A DNA stretch of 64,000 nucleotides. Origin: Azolla pinnata. Its lineage: Eukaryota; Streptophyta; Polypodiopsida; Salviniales; Salviniaceae. Shown here piece by piece: positions 46,278 to 58,355 of the stretch; the first letter of the stretch is position 1; each line of letters begins with the position of its first letter. The notes below the pieces were generated by a model. That model had not been told where the DNA came from, made no database searches, and saw nothing but the letters and a program-made list of their open reading frames with translations. The DNA lies in assembly GCA_037176905.1 (NCBI GenBank), contig JBBBWG010003448.1, positions 40,263 to 104,262 of the forward strand, in the 5' to 3' direction. A program made the position numbers and the translations under genes.

Positions 46278-47966
46278 GTACGAATCGAGCTGGCTCATGC
46301 CGATTTCATTTTTTCAGTTGTAGAAGCTTTGGTTAGTTGCATATACCAATCTCCCAAAAATGTATTAGTAGTAGTAGTGTCCCAATTTCACCTGCATCTG
46401 CAAGCAGCTGCTGAAGCTAGAAAGCCCTCTTTTAGGGTTTTTTTTTTTTTGTTGGTTTTTTTGGGGTCTCTGGAGGAGGAAGTGCAATGAGAAGCTGAAA
46501 TCAGAACAACTGTGATGGAGATTCCAATCAAAGACTGATTGCACCTTGCAGGTACAGTCATCATCATGCTTCTCCTCCACATCAAAGCACACTGCAATGC
46601 CATGTTCTGGTTTTTTTTTTAGGGTTTCAAGAGCCCCCCCCCATGCCTTTGTCTGCATCAATCCAAAAGATACTTTCAGCTCAATGTACCACTACCTGCT
46701 CATGGTCTCCATTTCTTTTTCTGTTTTTTTCCATCTTTTTGCCCATTTGCTTCCATTTTTTTAATCATCATTTTGCAGGTCAGAACACCCATCATCATCA
46801 GAATTTGGGCCCCCCACCATTTCAACTGCATTTTAGGTGTTGCTCATGATGACAGCAATAACAGAACATGCAAATCATTGCCACAGATTATACAATGCAA
46901 TGCCTCCAGCACCAACTACATCACACAATGGAAGAGAGTACAGGAAATCATTCCGCCACCGAGAATGCCTGAAAGCATGTATTCATAGCTCATTGTATAT
47001 ATACATATGTCTGTCTGTATTTAAACAAGCCCCTAAATCATATGAAAGCTGAAAAGCATGATTTTGACTGACCCAAGAAACTGATCACTGGATTGAAAGC
47101 TGAAACCTTGAATATTATTACATTTACATGCAACTTCCAGATTGTTTTTTGGCAGTAACCTGTCCACTAATTCGGGTGAGACGAGTCGTTGACTGACCAA
47201 GAGTATGATGATTCTAATATATTGATACAATTCACACACAATAAACCCATAGAGCTAAGACAATCCCAAAGGAGTGAGTCTACATACCAATGGGCTTCAG
47301 AGTAGTATGACAAATATTCTTGCAATAGAGATGGATCTTTACAGATTTGTGACTAAACACGTATTCTGTAATATGGAAACCTTCCTGAGTTGTAATCCAG
47401 CCTTGGATCTCTCACTGGGAGAAGAAAGTCGTCTTGTTTGCTCGAAGTGAAGCGGCAGCAAAGCATCCATCCATCATAAGTTTATGCCCTTTCTTTTGAG
47501 GGGACTAGGATCGCAGTTTAACATTATAAAAGTGCAGCTTCTGATTAGATGCTGCAGCTCAGCAAAGATTTAGGATCTTCATGTTCAGTGGCGTGAGATC
47601 ATTCTGATGCTCCTTCCTCCATGACAGCCTACATGAAATTGAATATGCTCTCATCCAAAGATAGGCAGCTGTCACACTATCACCATTAGAAGGGTGGCCA
47701 CTTGAAATTTGCAAAAAGTCTTCATCAAAGAGCTGCTCGTTTAGAATGGAACTTGCTTCGGAACCATGCAACAAGGTTTACACGTCGACAACTCTCGTCC
47801 TTTTTGCTATTGTTTGTCGAAGTTAGAACAGGTAACCTTCATAAAGCAGATGTTTATTTAGAGCCCCCTTTGTGACCTTCACCGTTGAACAAACAGTTGA
47901 TAAATCTTTCATAGAACGACTCGTCGGTTAGACAATCCTATGGTAACACTGTCTTCAATCAGCAGC
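46278..47966. other. Intergenic DNA up to the AFC kinase 3' end
   Basis: No gene firmly recognised. The right part is probably the kinase 3' untranslated region. Potential downstream exons of the small gene at 46030 may lie at 46552-46605 and 46779-46990. Confidence 0.35.
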
Positions 47967-50900
47967 TCAACATCGGAAAAAAGGATGCTCAAGTGCCTGC
48001 CTGGCAGTAGGTCTGTCTGCAGGATCATATCTCAGCAACTGTTGCAAGAGGTCAAGGAATAGTCTTCCACATCTATCAGCATTGTCCACGACAATGTCCT
48101 GCAAAAGAAATAAAACAATAACAGTATTAAGAAAAATGAATGCACTAACATCACGAACAAACCACATTCACAACTCAAAATTCTAAGTCTTAGTGCTTCC
48201 TCTTAGATCAGACATTTTGAGCAGTAATACGTTAATATCAAGAACAAAAAACATTTCCAGCTGAAAATTTCGAGTCTTTAGTGCTTACTCTTGGAACAGA
48301 CATTCTAACAATTTGAGTCCTAATGCATCAAACATCGAGAACAAACCACATCCCCAACTTAAAATTTTGAGTTTAGTGCTTACTCTTAGATCAGACATTC
48401 TTCTGACAATTTGAGTACTTTCTCTTGATGGAGCTCCTTCTGGCCAGTTTAATCTCCTGCCATGCCTAAAATACTTCTCAGACCTTCCTCTGTACACAAG
48501 AACCAACAGAGCTTACTTAATACTAATTCGGATTCTTAGCCACTCACACTAATTTTCTGCAATCAATCAATCCCACGCCGATCCTCACAAATAAAACCAA
48601 CTTTGACAATGGTTAGAAAGAAATTAGAGTAATATGTATATTAATATCTTCTTAGGCTGACTTGGCCCATGAGAAAACTCCAACAGAGTAACTAATACCT
48701 TTAAATGCCATTGACTTCATATTAAATGACAAATGATAATAAGATATAGAAAATTTTTGGCCCCTCTGTAGTGTTTATTGATGAGATTCTCCAAGTGTAA
48801 GCCCCATATCTTTTGCCATCTTATACTTACTTTGATGCCCTTCTGATCATGTGACGAGGAACAGGACCAAGAACACGTTCCATCATGGCAAGATGCTCTA
48901 AATTTTCATGGGTTTGAAATAGGACTTCACCCTACATCATTATAGTTTAAAGACCCATGTTTTAAAATAAGTACCCTACATTCAAATAAGTTCCAACAAT
49001 CCATCTCCCCATAAAGACAGAATAACTTAAAAGAATACCGAGCAAAGTTCAACCAAAATACATCCTATGCTCCAAATATCACAAGGATAGCTCCACCCAG
49101 AACCTGGGCACATGAAAAGTTCATTTTAACTTGAATGGATCAAGATGCTCCTGACTCAGTTAGAAAGGGTAACTAAAACCAGTTCTCCTAAGCACTTGTC
49201 TGTTTTTACAAACCTAAAATTACTTCTGGAGCCCGATAATGTCTCGTAGAAACAACTGAATAGTTATGCTCACTGCCGAATGTTGTGCTACCAAAATCAA
49301 TAAGTTTAATTCTACTTGACTTTGGAATCCTTTCCGATCGAGTTGAACAGTTCTTCACACCATTCTGTATATAGTAATCAAACCATACCCAAAGATTATG
49401 CAATCATATTGGGGCACTTCAAAACTGTTGGATCAAATCTCAAAGCATTTCTAAGGTAGTCTATAAAATTCTTTTACCTTATAATTAACCTGTCTATACT
49501 CAGAAGAAACAAGAAGAACATTCTCAGGTTTCAGGTCTGTATGTATTAAGCTCAAGCTATGCATGTCTGCAGTAGTAGCAAAACAATTAAGAAATAATAC
49601 ACGAGGCACCATAGATGTTAATCGATCGCACAAGTAAGAATGCAATAAAATTTATGGGAAACAGAAGGAAAACTGCAGGTGCAGAGCTCACATGCAACAG
49701 AAGCCAAGAGTTGTCTACCAAAATCCCGAATAAGATCGATAGAAAAAGGGCGATAGTCATTCTCTTTTAAGAAGTCATAAAGGCTTGACCCCAGTTTCTC
49801 GAAAACCTGCAATACACAATCAGTATTGGGACATCAGGTGGCACCACACCTAGCAAGCTCATGAAAGATTGTGTCTAAAAATAAGCCACTTACAATGCAT
49901 ATGTGATTCTGAAAATCGAACCATCGCTTGAATTGGACACAGCCTCTGAGAAATTCAACGTCAATCACCTTAAGGATGCCATGCGATACCAGATAGAAAC
50001 TACCAGATCCATAAAGATAAAGAGAAACTGTAACAGACCGGTGTTCCATCTTATCATTCTTGTCAAGGGTAGAAAGAACGTCAATCTCAATCATGGCATC
50101 CTCCCTATACTTTTGAGCACTTCGGATGACTTTGATGGCAACAAGTTCTTGCCCGTCCCTGTCCCAACATTCTAAGACACGACCAAATGTGCCTTCGCCC
50201 ATCTTCCCAAGGATTTTGTCTGCAAACTCATGAAGTATGTGAGCACAAGCCAATATCACCACCTATAGCTTCTGAGTTAATGGGGCATGAATTTCACAAA
50301 TTACATCGAGGCGTCAAGTTCCCTCCAACTTCAAAATTGAGATGACCATCCTTATCATCTGTGTACAATTGCATAGGCTGAGCAGATACAACCGCTTGCA
50401 GATCTGTAGACTCAGGATCGACAAGGACGGGCAAAGTGGACAATACTCCACTTATCAACGAGTTTGACGTGCTAGCATCAGGATTCGACTGCAGAACCAC
50501 ACACGGGAAGACATCCATTACGATTAAAACTTGACCGTAAAAAACAGTTAAGAGCAAATAAGATTGTCATACGAATATCTATATGAGCATTTAAATACGC
50601 ATCCTTAGAAATCACCACAATACATCCTGCACCCTTGCAAAAGCATTGTCCTCCACATTCAATATGCAAAAATGTTTACATAAGATGAGAGCACGAAATT
50701 TCTACGTAGTTCCAACATGTCAGAACACCTCAAGAATTCTTCCATAATAAGTACAGAAACCGAAATCGTGTTTTGAAAATTTGACTTTAAAATTAGACCC
50801 TGATTGCTTGACAAACGTGTAAAGCTTCAGAAACAGAATCATTGAAATTGAAATCGCAGAAATAGAATCATTGAATTTCAAACCGATAAGGTACACACTG

Positions 50901-51573
50901 AATCTGGCAAGATTTTACTTCCAAAGGCCACACAGAATCACAAAGTCAGATTTGGCAGAAACCCGTGTGCTCATAAAACATACTTACCCCTCTGCAGAGA
51001 TGGAAACCCCAAATATTATATGTCAGCAAATAAAACCCAGTAACGGAGCACAGCGATCTAATCGCAGTCTCTGAACAGTGTCGGCCATTTTTTCAAACAA
51101 ATCAGAGGGATTCGACCTAACACATTGAATGACTGTCTGTTTCTTATCCACGGCACGGATGCATGTATCTCGTGCTTGTTCCATTAGCATGAAAATACTT
51201 GTATGGATCTCAGAGCAGCTCGTTTCGTTCCAAAATCAGAAGAAGCGGAGATTTGGCAGACCACAACAACAACAATAATAATAAAAAGACTCCGTCCGTC
51301 CATCTTTCCACAAAAAAAAAAGGCCGGTTCCTTAATTTCTCATCGACGGTACGTTTCCGGGGATTAAACGGCAGCGGAAAGACAGGGAGGGAACCACGAT
51401 ATACTGACCAAGAAGATCGGGGAGGCGAGGTGGAGTTGGAGGCGAGAGGGGTTGTCGGAGAGGAAGGAAGAAGGGCCGGGGTCGTCCCATCGGAGGCGAG
51501 GTCGTTTGGAGCGGCGGGCCTGGGTCGATGCAGGGAAGGAGGAGGAGGAGGAAGGGAGGAGGTCGAGCGCCAT
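47967..51573 (-). CDS. AFC: LAMMER-type dual-specificity protein kinase (AFC family)
   Basis: Eleven exons in transcript order: 51409-51573, 50305-50488, 50039-50219, 49894-49945, 49692-49806, 49478-49566, 49214-49364, 49039-49103, 48831-48931, 48384-48489 and 47967-48098. They give 446 aa. The N-terminus has the family phrase [11 protein letters not shown]. Kinase landmarks: glycine loop [16 protein letters not shown] from residue 121, Lys146 in [12 protein letters not shown] with catalytic Asp243, DFG at 285-287, [14 protein letters not shown], and the signature [11 protein letters not shown] at 346-356. The C-terminus ends [12 protein letters not shown]. These CLK-like kinases phosphorylate SR splicing factors in the nucleus. 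The start is the ATG before [10 protein letters not shown]; a GAA run (TTC on the sense strand) lies 30-60 bases upstream. Confidence 0.94.
48160..48430 (-). repeat. ~92-bp tandem copies of an exon end and its splice donor
   Basis: The phrase GTGCTTACTCTTAGATCAGACATT (the minus-strand end of exon 48384-48489 plus its donor), with its flank AATTTTGAGTTTA, is repeated leftwards at 48281 and 48193. The copy at 48281 keeps an intact gtaagc donor; the copy at 48193 has lost the GT (ggaagc). Confidence 0.85.
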
Positions 51574-51740
51574 AGCCAGGAACTCACGAAAGCTTCGCTG
51601 CAGAGAAGAAGAAGAAGAAGAAGAAGAAGAAAAGAGAGCAAGAAAGACAGAAAAGAAAGAAGACGAAGAGAGAAGGTTATCTTGTCCCCTGTTTTGGGCG
51701 GTTTCACACTGAAGGACCAAATTATGGACTGATGATCCAA

Positions 51741-52145
51741 TGGATCTGATGCATCATCTGTGATTTCAGTTGGGTGTCTGATGCATCAATCTGATGATGA
51801 TGTGCTTGCAGTTGGGTGTCTGATGCATCAATCTGATGATGATGTGCTTAGATGCATCAATTTGATGATGATGTGCTTACAGTTGGGTGCCTGATGCATC
51901 ATCCGATGATGATGTGCTTACAGTTGGGTGCCTGATGCATCATCCGATGATGATGTGCTTAGATGCATCAATCCGATGATGATGTGCTTAGATGCATCAA
52001 TCCGATGATGATGTGCTTACAATTGGGTGCCTGATGCATCATCCGATGATGATGTGCTTACAGTTGGGTGCCTGATGCATCGTCCGATGATGATGTGCTT
52101 ATGGTTGGGTGCCTAATGCATCCAATGATGGTGTGCTTACAGTTG
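51741..52145. repeat. ~42-bp minisatellite (GATGATGATGTGCTTACAGT)
   Basis: About nine copies of TTGGGTG(C/T)CTGATGCATCA(T)(T/C)C(T/C)GATGATGATGTGCTTA(CAG), some lacking the TTGGGTG part. Located just upstream of the AFC kinase leader. Confidence 0.92.
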
Positions 52146-52740
52146 GGAGAGCTTTCCCACGATAGGGATGATGATCTCTCTGCTGCTTCTGCAATCGGAT
52201 CGAAAATGAGCGGTAGGGAGTATGACTTCTCTGTGAGGTGTGCGATCGAATCGAAGTGAGCAGCAGGGATGATGATTTCTCTGCTTGTGCGATCAGATCG
52301 GATCGGATCGGGGCGGCAGGTTCTCGGCAGCCGATCCGTCTCGAGCAGATACGATACGTTCGTTCTTAGCAGCCTGTGACCAGTAGTAGCCCACGAGTAC
52401 CGGTTGTCACCCGATACAACATATCAAAAGCTCCGATTTCCCGTCCTTTTTGAGTTGCGATGCTTCTTTTCTCGGATTTCGACGAACATGACATGGAGCT
52501 GAGTTACCACCAACCGCAGACGGTATTTCTTTACCGACCGTTACTGACCACTGACCATCGTCTCTTCCGATATCATCGGGATCGGTGACTAGCGAAAGTC
52601 AGTCTAAACTGCGACGATGACGAATCACGGTCGCTGCCGCAACAACCCTGGTGATACCCATCATGCTGCGCGAAATTCTCGGTCGGCTCAAATTTCCCTC
52701 TGGTCTCGTCAAACGTGTCTGTACCCAACACAGATCTAAC
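52146..52740. other. Intergenic DNA; no gene recognised
   Basis: A duplicated phrase (GAT(A)GGGATGATGAT(C/T)TCTCTGCT...GCGATC(A/G)(G/A)ATCG) spans about 52160-52310. Otherwise no repeat or gene is seen. Confidence 0.4.
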
Positions 52741-52759
52741 CCCTAGGCCCGGGCAACAA

Positions 52760-53580
52760 CTAAAACTCTAAAACCCTAACCCTAAAGCTCTAAACCGCGA
52801 CCTTAAACCCCGAAACCCTTAATTGTTGTAATTAGCATGCAAAATTAGAAACCCTAAAACCCTGGCCCTAACCCTAAAGCTCTAAAACCTTAACCCTAAA
52901 GCTCTAAAACCTTAACCCTAAAGCTCTAAACCCTGACCTTAAACGCCAAATTGTTGTAATTAGCATGGGAAATTAGAAACCCTAAAACCCTAACCCTAAA
53001 GCTCTAATCCTTGACCTCAAACCCTAAACTGAAAACCAAAAACACCAAATTGTTGTAATTAGCATGGAAAATTAGAAACCCTAAATCCCTAACCCTAAAT
53101 CTCTCAAAACACTAACCCTAAATCTCTAAACCTTGACCTCAAACCCTAAACCAAAAACCGAAAACCCTAAATTGTTGTAATTAGCATGGAAATTTAGAAA
53201 CCCTGAAACCCTAACCCTAACCCTAAAGCTNNNNNNNNNNNNNNNNNNNNNNNNNNNNNNNNNNNNNNNNNNNNNNNNNNNNNNNNNNNNNNNNNNNNNN
53301 NNNNNNNNNNNNNNNNNNNNNNNNNNNNNNAGCATGGAAATTTAGAAACCCTGAAACCCTAACCCTAACCCTAAAGCTCTAAAACCTTAACCCTAAAGCT
53401 CTAAAGCTTGACATTAAACACTAAATTGTTGTAATTAGCATGGAAAATTAGAAACCCTAAAACCCTAACCCTAAAGCTCTAAAACCCTAACCCTAACGCT
53501 CTAAACCCTGACCTCAAACCCTAAACCCAAAACCCTAAATTGTCATGAAAATTTAGAAACCCTAAAACCCCGGAAAAACC
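52760..53580. repeat. ~110-bp satellite of telomere-like words, interrupted by an assembly gap
   Basis: The unit combines ATTGTTGTAATTAGCATGGA, AAATTAGAAACCCTAAAACC and CTAACCCTAAAGCTCTAAA. Unit anchors are at about 52824, 52931, 53050, 53171, 53331 and 53426. The 100 N at 53231-53330 fall inside the array, so the copy number is unknown. Confidence 0.92.
53231..53330. other. Assembly gap (100 N)
   Basis: A run of exactly 100 N, which usually marks a gap of unknown size. Confidence 0.99.
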
Positions 53581-53648
53581 CTGCACTCTGTTTCTGCTGT
53601 TCCTTGGTTTCTTCTCGACTGCTCCGCTCCACGATCCTGCTCTCTGTG

Positions 53649-56600
53649 ATGCGCCGCGTTCTTCTTCTTCTGAAGCGGAGCGCGTACGATCTCTACATCA
53701 GGCGCCACAACGAAGCTTCCATCACAGCTCTCCACCAGGTAGGAAAAAAGAATCCTCCCCCCTCATCTTCTCTTCCTCCGTCGTTCTTCGAGATCTTTCT
53801 CAATGCATCGCTTTTCCTTGTCATCATCGAACGAGCCATCACGACGGGGTGGCCCCCACCTTTCTGAGGTAGTCAGGAACCTTCGGAGTGAACGCCTCCG
53901 AATTCTTCCTGGGCTTTATCTTCATGCTGCCCATTTTGATCTCGTTCCTTCGGTCTAATTCTCTGGTTGCTGCTTCCCGGATTTCGATCGAATTGCACAG
54001 GAACTGTAGAGTGGCTGATTATCCTACTACCATTTTGGGCGGTCAATATCTAGTCATGAACCATAACAATATTTTGCATGGAAACATTTTGTAGTTATTT
54101 TCTAATCCGTTTTTTATCCTTTTAAAGGCAACTCTGATTTGTTTGTCAGTTGAATTGGCGTTTTTCTGATCGCATTTTGACTATAAAGTTCTTCGTATGA
54201 ATGCAATGCTGGTTTGTCTCAAATCTAATCTTCGTTACAAAATGCTTACCCATGTCAGTTTTTGTGCTAAAACTGATTTTAATCTTCATCGGATTTTTAG
54301 TCAGAGCTGAATTTCGTTAGTCAATTTGATTTATTATGGACACCATTCTTATGCACGGAATACATTGTAGGGAGAAAATTCTATTCTGCATATTGATTTT
54401 GGACCTCACTAGGAGGCCAGTTCTAATGTCACTGCTTTATTACGTGCACCATTCTTATGCATGGATTACATTGTACGGAGGATTTTCTATTCAGCATATT
54501 GATTTTGGACCTCATTTGGAGGCCAGTTCGATGGCACTGAATCAAATTGCAATTAGCAATGCCAGAACATAGGATCAAATTAGCCAAAAAGTAGACTCAG
54601 CGATGTGGAAACGGGAACGGCCAGAACACGATTTAAAAAAATATGCGCACTTTCTTTGATCGTAAAATAGGGTGCTTTACATGATTTGTCGCCCCACTTG
54701 GTGCAATAGATGCACCTATTTCACTGCATTTAAGGAAACATGAAAGATTTAGCAAGTTATAAGCTTTCTGTATTTGCAAAATAGGACTTTTTCGCAGGCT
54801 TGATCACAGTTTATTTGAAGTTGATTGGTTCAGCAAGTTCTAATATTTCTTCATTTTGCAAAATATGGTTTTTGCATACATTTATGATGCCAGTATGTGT
54901 AATTGATGCACCTGTCTCTTGGTATTTAGGACTGGTTATGTAATTTTATATAGCTGCCAATAATTTTTAAATGTCTTCAGTGAGTACGAATCCATTTAAA
55001 TATCTTTACATTTATTCAGTGATTATAGTAGTTGATACACAGCTGCCTACTGGACAACTTTGAATTATGTTCTTGTAGCCTGTTTAATTTTGATTTTGCG
55101 TCTTGCAACTTGTAGATTCTTTAAAACAGCTTTCAAACACGATGATACTTTTCTTTTCATTTGTAATCAGTGGATATTGCAACGTTTTCTAAGGTGATGC
55201 ATAATTTGTCAAGGAACTGTCTTAAATTTTTATCACAGTTTTCTAGGCATTTCGACATGTCGAATACATACTTTTAACTTTGTCAAGATTTTCTTGTCAG
55301 ACAGAGAGTAACTTACAAGATCGACATATAGTTCATGAGGCTGCTGCTCGAAAGTGCAAAGATGTTCTTGAAAGTAGGAGTATTTCACTGAAGCTTCTTT
55401 TTCGAGACGAGTTACGAGAACCCATCAAGGATGTTGATCTTGTAATCACTGTTGGGGGTGATGGGACTCTGTTGGAAGCCAGTCATTTCCTGGACAGTTC
55501 AATACCTGTCCTGGGAGTTAATTCGGATCCAACCCAGTTGAATGAGGTAAAGAATTGTTCATTCCCTGTGTTCTTCTGAGAAAGGCTACTTGTTAATAGT
55601 GTACATTATTTTGTTATGGAATAAGGTTTTGGTTTTTCTTCCTTTTTTTGGATTTCCACTTTATTTTGGTCATTTTTTCAACATAACTTCTGTAGTCTTC
55701 CTTTTGTTAAGTATAATTATGATGGGCGATCATATCTCTGTCTGGTCTGGTATACTGCTGGGTTGGTTAATCTTTTGGTTTGTGCTTATAACATCCCTGG
55801 ACATGTTGAACCGTGCTCTTTATTTGTTTAAAATAAGTCCTTGAACTGTACACAATGGGGATTTGTATCATCTGATAGGATCTGGTGGTAAGAGTAGTTA
55901 ATGCATCCTTGAGACCTCCTCACTGCAGCTTTTCTTTCAGGTAGAGGAGAAACTTGATGAATACGATGCAACACGAAGTGCGGGCTATTTATGTGCTGCC
56001 ACTAAAGACACATTTGAGCTAGTACGATAAATACTGCTAGATACAATTCTTGTTTCCTGTGCAGTCCTGGCATGGTTCAGCTTAATCATTTTATGGCTCT
56101 GTTTTTCCTCAAAGGTTTTGCAGGAAATTCTCGAAGGGCATATGCATCCGTTGAATGTGAGCAGAATACGCACATGTGTTAATGGACAGCCGCTGGATAC
56201 ATATGCCTTGAATGATGTTTTGCTCGCACATTCTAATCCTGCTGCTGTAACAAGGTGTTCTTTGAGGTACTTCTATAAAATGATGTATTGGGAAGAACAA
56301 ATCAGTTTGCCTTTCTTTTACCTTCTATTCCCACTTCTGAAGTATTTGAAGACAACATATATTGTAGGGTCTACAGAAAGAATTTGGAAAACCCAGTTTC
56401 ACCGTTAGTTCATGCGCGATCCAGTGGATTACGAATATGCACAGCCATGGGATCTACAGCTGCAATGCATTCTGCTGGTGGATACATCATGCCAGCGGCA
56501 TCTACAGATTTGCAGTATATGATCAGAGAGCCTATCAACCCTCATCCATTGCATCAACCTTTCATGCATAAATTAATTAGAAGGGATGAAATCTTGCATG

Positions 56601-56728
56601 TGAGGTTTGGCAACAGACAGGGGAATGCTTATGTGGATGGATCGCACCTCTCTGTCAGCGTTGGGTTTGGAGATGTCGTCGAGTTCTCAAGCGACGCACC
56701 TCACCTGCAAATTTTCTTGAAGAGATGA
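53649..56728 (+). CDS. NADK3: NAD(H) kinase, NADK3 type
   Basis: Five exons: 53649-53738, 55301-55546, 55941-56021, 56115-56266 and 56368-56728. Phases match and the product is 309 aa, close to Arabidopsis NADK3. The fold signature is complete: DVDLVITVGGDGTLLEASHF with GGDGT at residues 82-86, PVLGVNSDPTQLNE with NSD at 104-106, and SSGLRICTAMGSTAAMHSAG with the glycine-rich loop, then SVGFGDVVEFSSDAPHLQIF. The enzyme phosphorylates NAD(H) to NADP(H); the Arabidopsis relative prefers NADH and is peroxisomal. No clear transit peptide is seen; the C-terminus is FLKR rather than a canonical SRL/SKL, so location is open. The first intron is long (1562 bases). Confidence 0.94.
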
Positions 56729-57035
56729 GGTTTCTTGAGCTTCTTATGCCACACAAAGCATTTTTGTTCTGTTTCTGTATATTTCAAGATAACTGATTAT
56801 ATGCTGAAACTGTCTAATTTGGATAAGTTTGGCTGAGCTTAAAATCAAGGGTGCCACAATTTGCTTCATGGAACGTGGAACTTTTTGATTATTGTGCCTC
56901 TGAATAATAGGCTAAAAATTGGGACCATGATGTTTGTTTATCTAAAGTTTTGACTTTGAGCGATTATGCTTACGGTGGAAAATACTCTCAACTCCAACTT
57001 AAACATCGTCTTGAACATGTTGGAGATGGATTGTC
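56729..57035 (+). other. NADK3 3' region
   Basis: AT-rich sequence after the stop, presumably the 3' untranslated region. Nothing else seen. Confidence 0.5.
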
Positions 57036-57335
57036 GTGAGCAGAGGTTTTTAGGGTTGAGCTTGGGTTAGGTTTAGGTTGAGGTTAGATCTTGGGTTATC
57101 AGGTTAGGGATAGGTCTGGTCTACATTATAACGGTTAGGATGTTGTTAGGGTTAGGGTTTGATCTAGGTTAGATTAGGACAGAGTTGGTATGATGGCTTA
57201 TGGCTGGGAAAAGAATAGGGTTAGGATTTGGTTTTGGGTTAGAGTTTAGGCTAGGGTTAGGGTTAGGGTTGGGATAGGATCTGGGTTTGGGGTTAGAACT
57301 TTGGGTTAGGGTTAGGGTTAGGGTTAGGTCAAAGG
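57036..57335. repeat. TTAGGG-type hexamer DNA, degenerate
   Basis: Words GGTTAGG, TTAGGGTTAGGG, GGTTTAGG and TTGGGTTAG, with a pure GGGTTAGGGTTAGGGTTAGG run near 57302-57325. The hexamer form, rather than the plant heptamer, dominates. Confidence 0.85.
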
Positions 57336-57365
57336 GATCAACATTTTCCGTCCAAGAGAGTCTAG

Positions 57366-58175
57366 AAACCTCATTACCATCATCACCATCAGCATCAGCA
57401 TCATCATCCCCATCACTAACACCCATCTCCACCATCATCACCATCACGCCAAAGCCACCACCACCATAATCTCACCACCATCATCACCATCATGCCCAAC
57501 ATGATATAACTGCCACCATTACCCACCATCACCATAATCATCATCCTCTTGCTCATAATCATCACCATCCTCTTCCTCACCATCGTCACCATCAGCACCA
57601 TCCTCTTCCTCACCATCGTCACCATCACCATCAGCTCCAGCATGATCACCATCGCCACCATCACCTCCATCACCACCATCCTCTTCCTCATCACCCTCAC
57701 CATCATCACCATCACCACACCACGGTCATCATCATCATCATCATGTTCACCACCACCATCATCATCACCACCATCACCACCATCACCACCGTCACCACCG
57801 TCGCCATCATCATCATCAGCAGCCAGCAGCACCATCATCATCATCACCATGATCACCACCATCATCGTCATGCTCACCACCATCAACATGATCAGCACAA
57901 GCACCCCCATCATCACCGCTGTGCCCATCACCACCATCACCATCATCACCACCACCATCATCGTCATGCTCACCATCATCACGATCCTCGCAATGGCTCT
58001 CATCATCATCACCAGCACCACATCCATCACCACCACCACCATCATCAGCATCAGCATCAGCATCATCGTCATCACCACCAGCAGCACCAGCATCAGCATC
58101 AGGATCAGCATCACTACCGCCGCCGCCACCATAATCATCATCATCATCAGCATCAGCATCAGCGTCAGCATCAAG
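57366..58175. repeat. CAT/CAC/CAG trinucleotide array, ~0.8 kb
   Basis: CAT, CAC, CAG and CGT triplets cover about 800 bases with longer-range duplications, for example CATCCTCTTCCTCACCATCG (twice near 57570-57610) and CACCACCATCATCGTCATGC at 57853 and 57951. It ends about 180 bases upstream of the WCRKC start codon. Confidence 0.92.
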
Positions 58176-58355
58176 AAACAGCAGCAGAAGAAGAAAGAAA
58201 GGGAAGAAGAAGCAGACGATATTGGACCAGATATTTTGTGGATATGGTGATAATGGTTCTGTGGAGGCTCTCCGGGGGGATGAACTCTGCGTGCATCCAA
58301 CTAACTTAACTGCCATCATCTGCCTGCAGCCGGGACTTTGACCTAATCCCATTCC

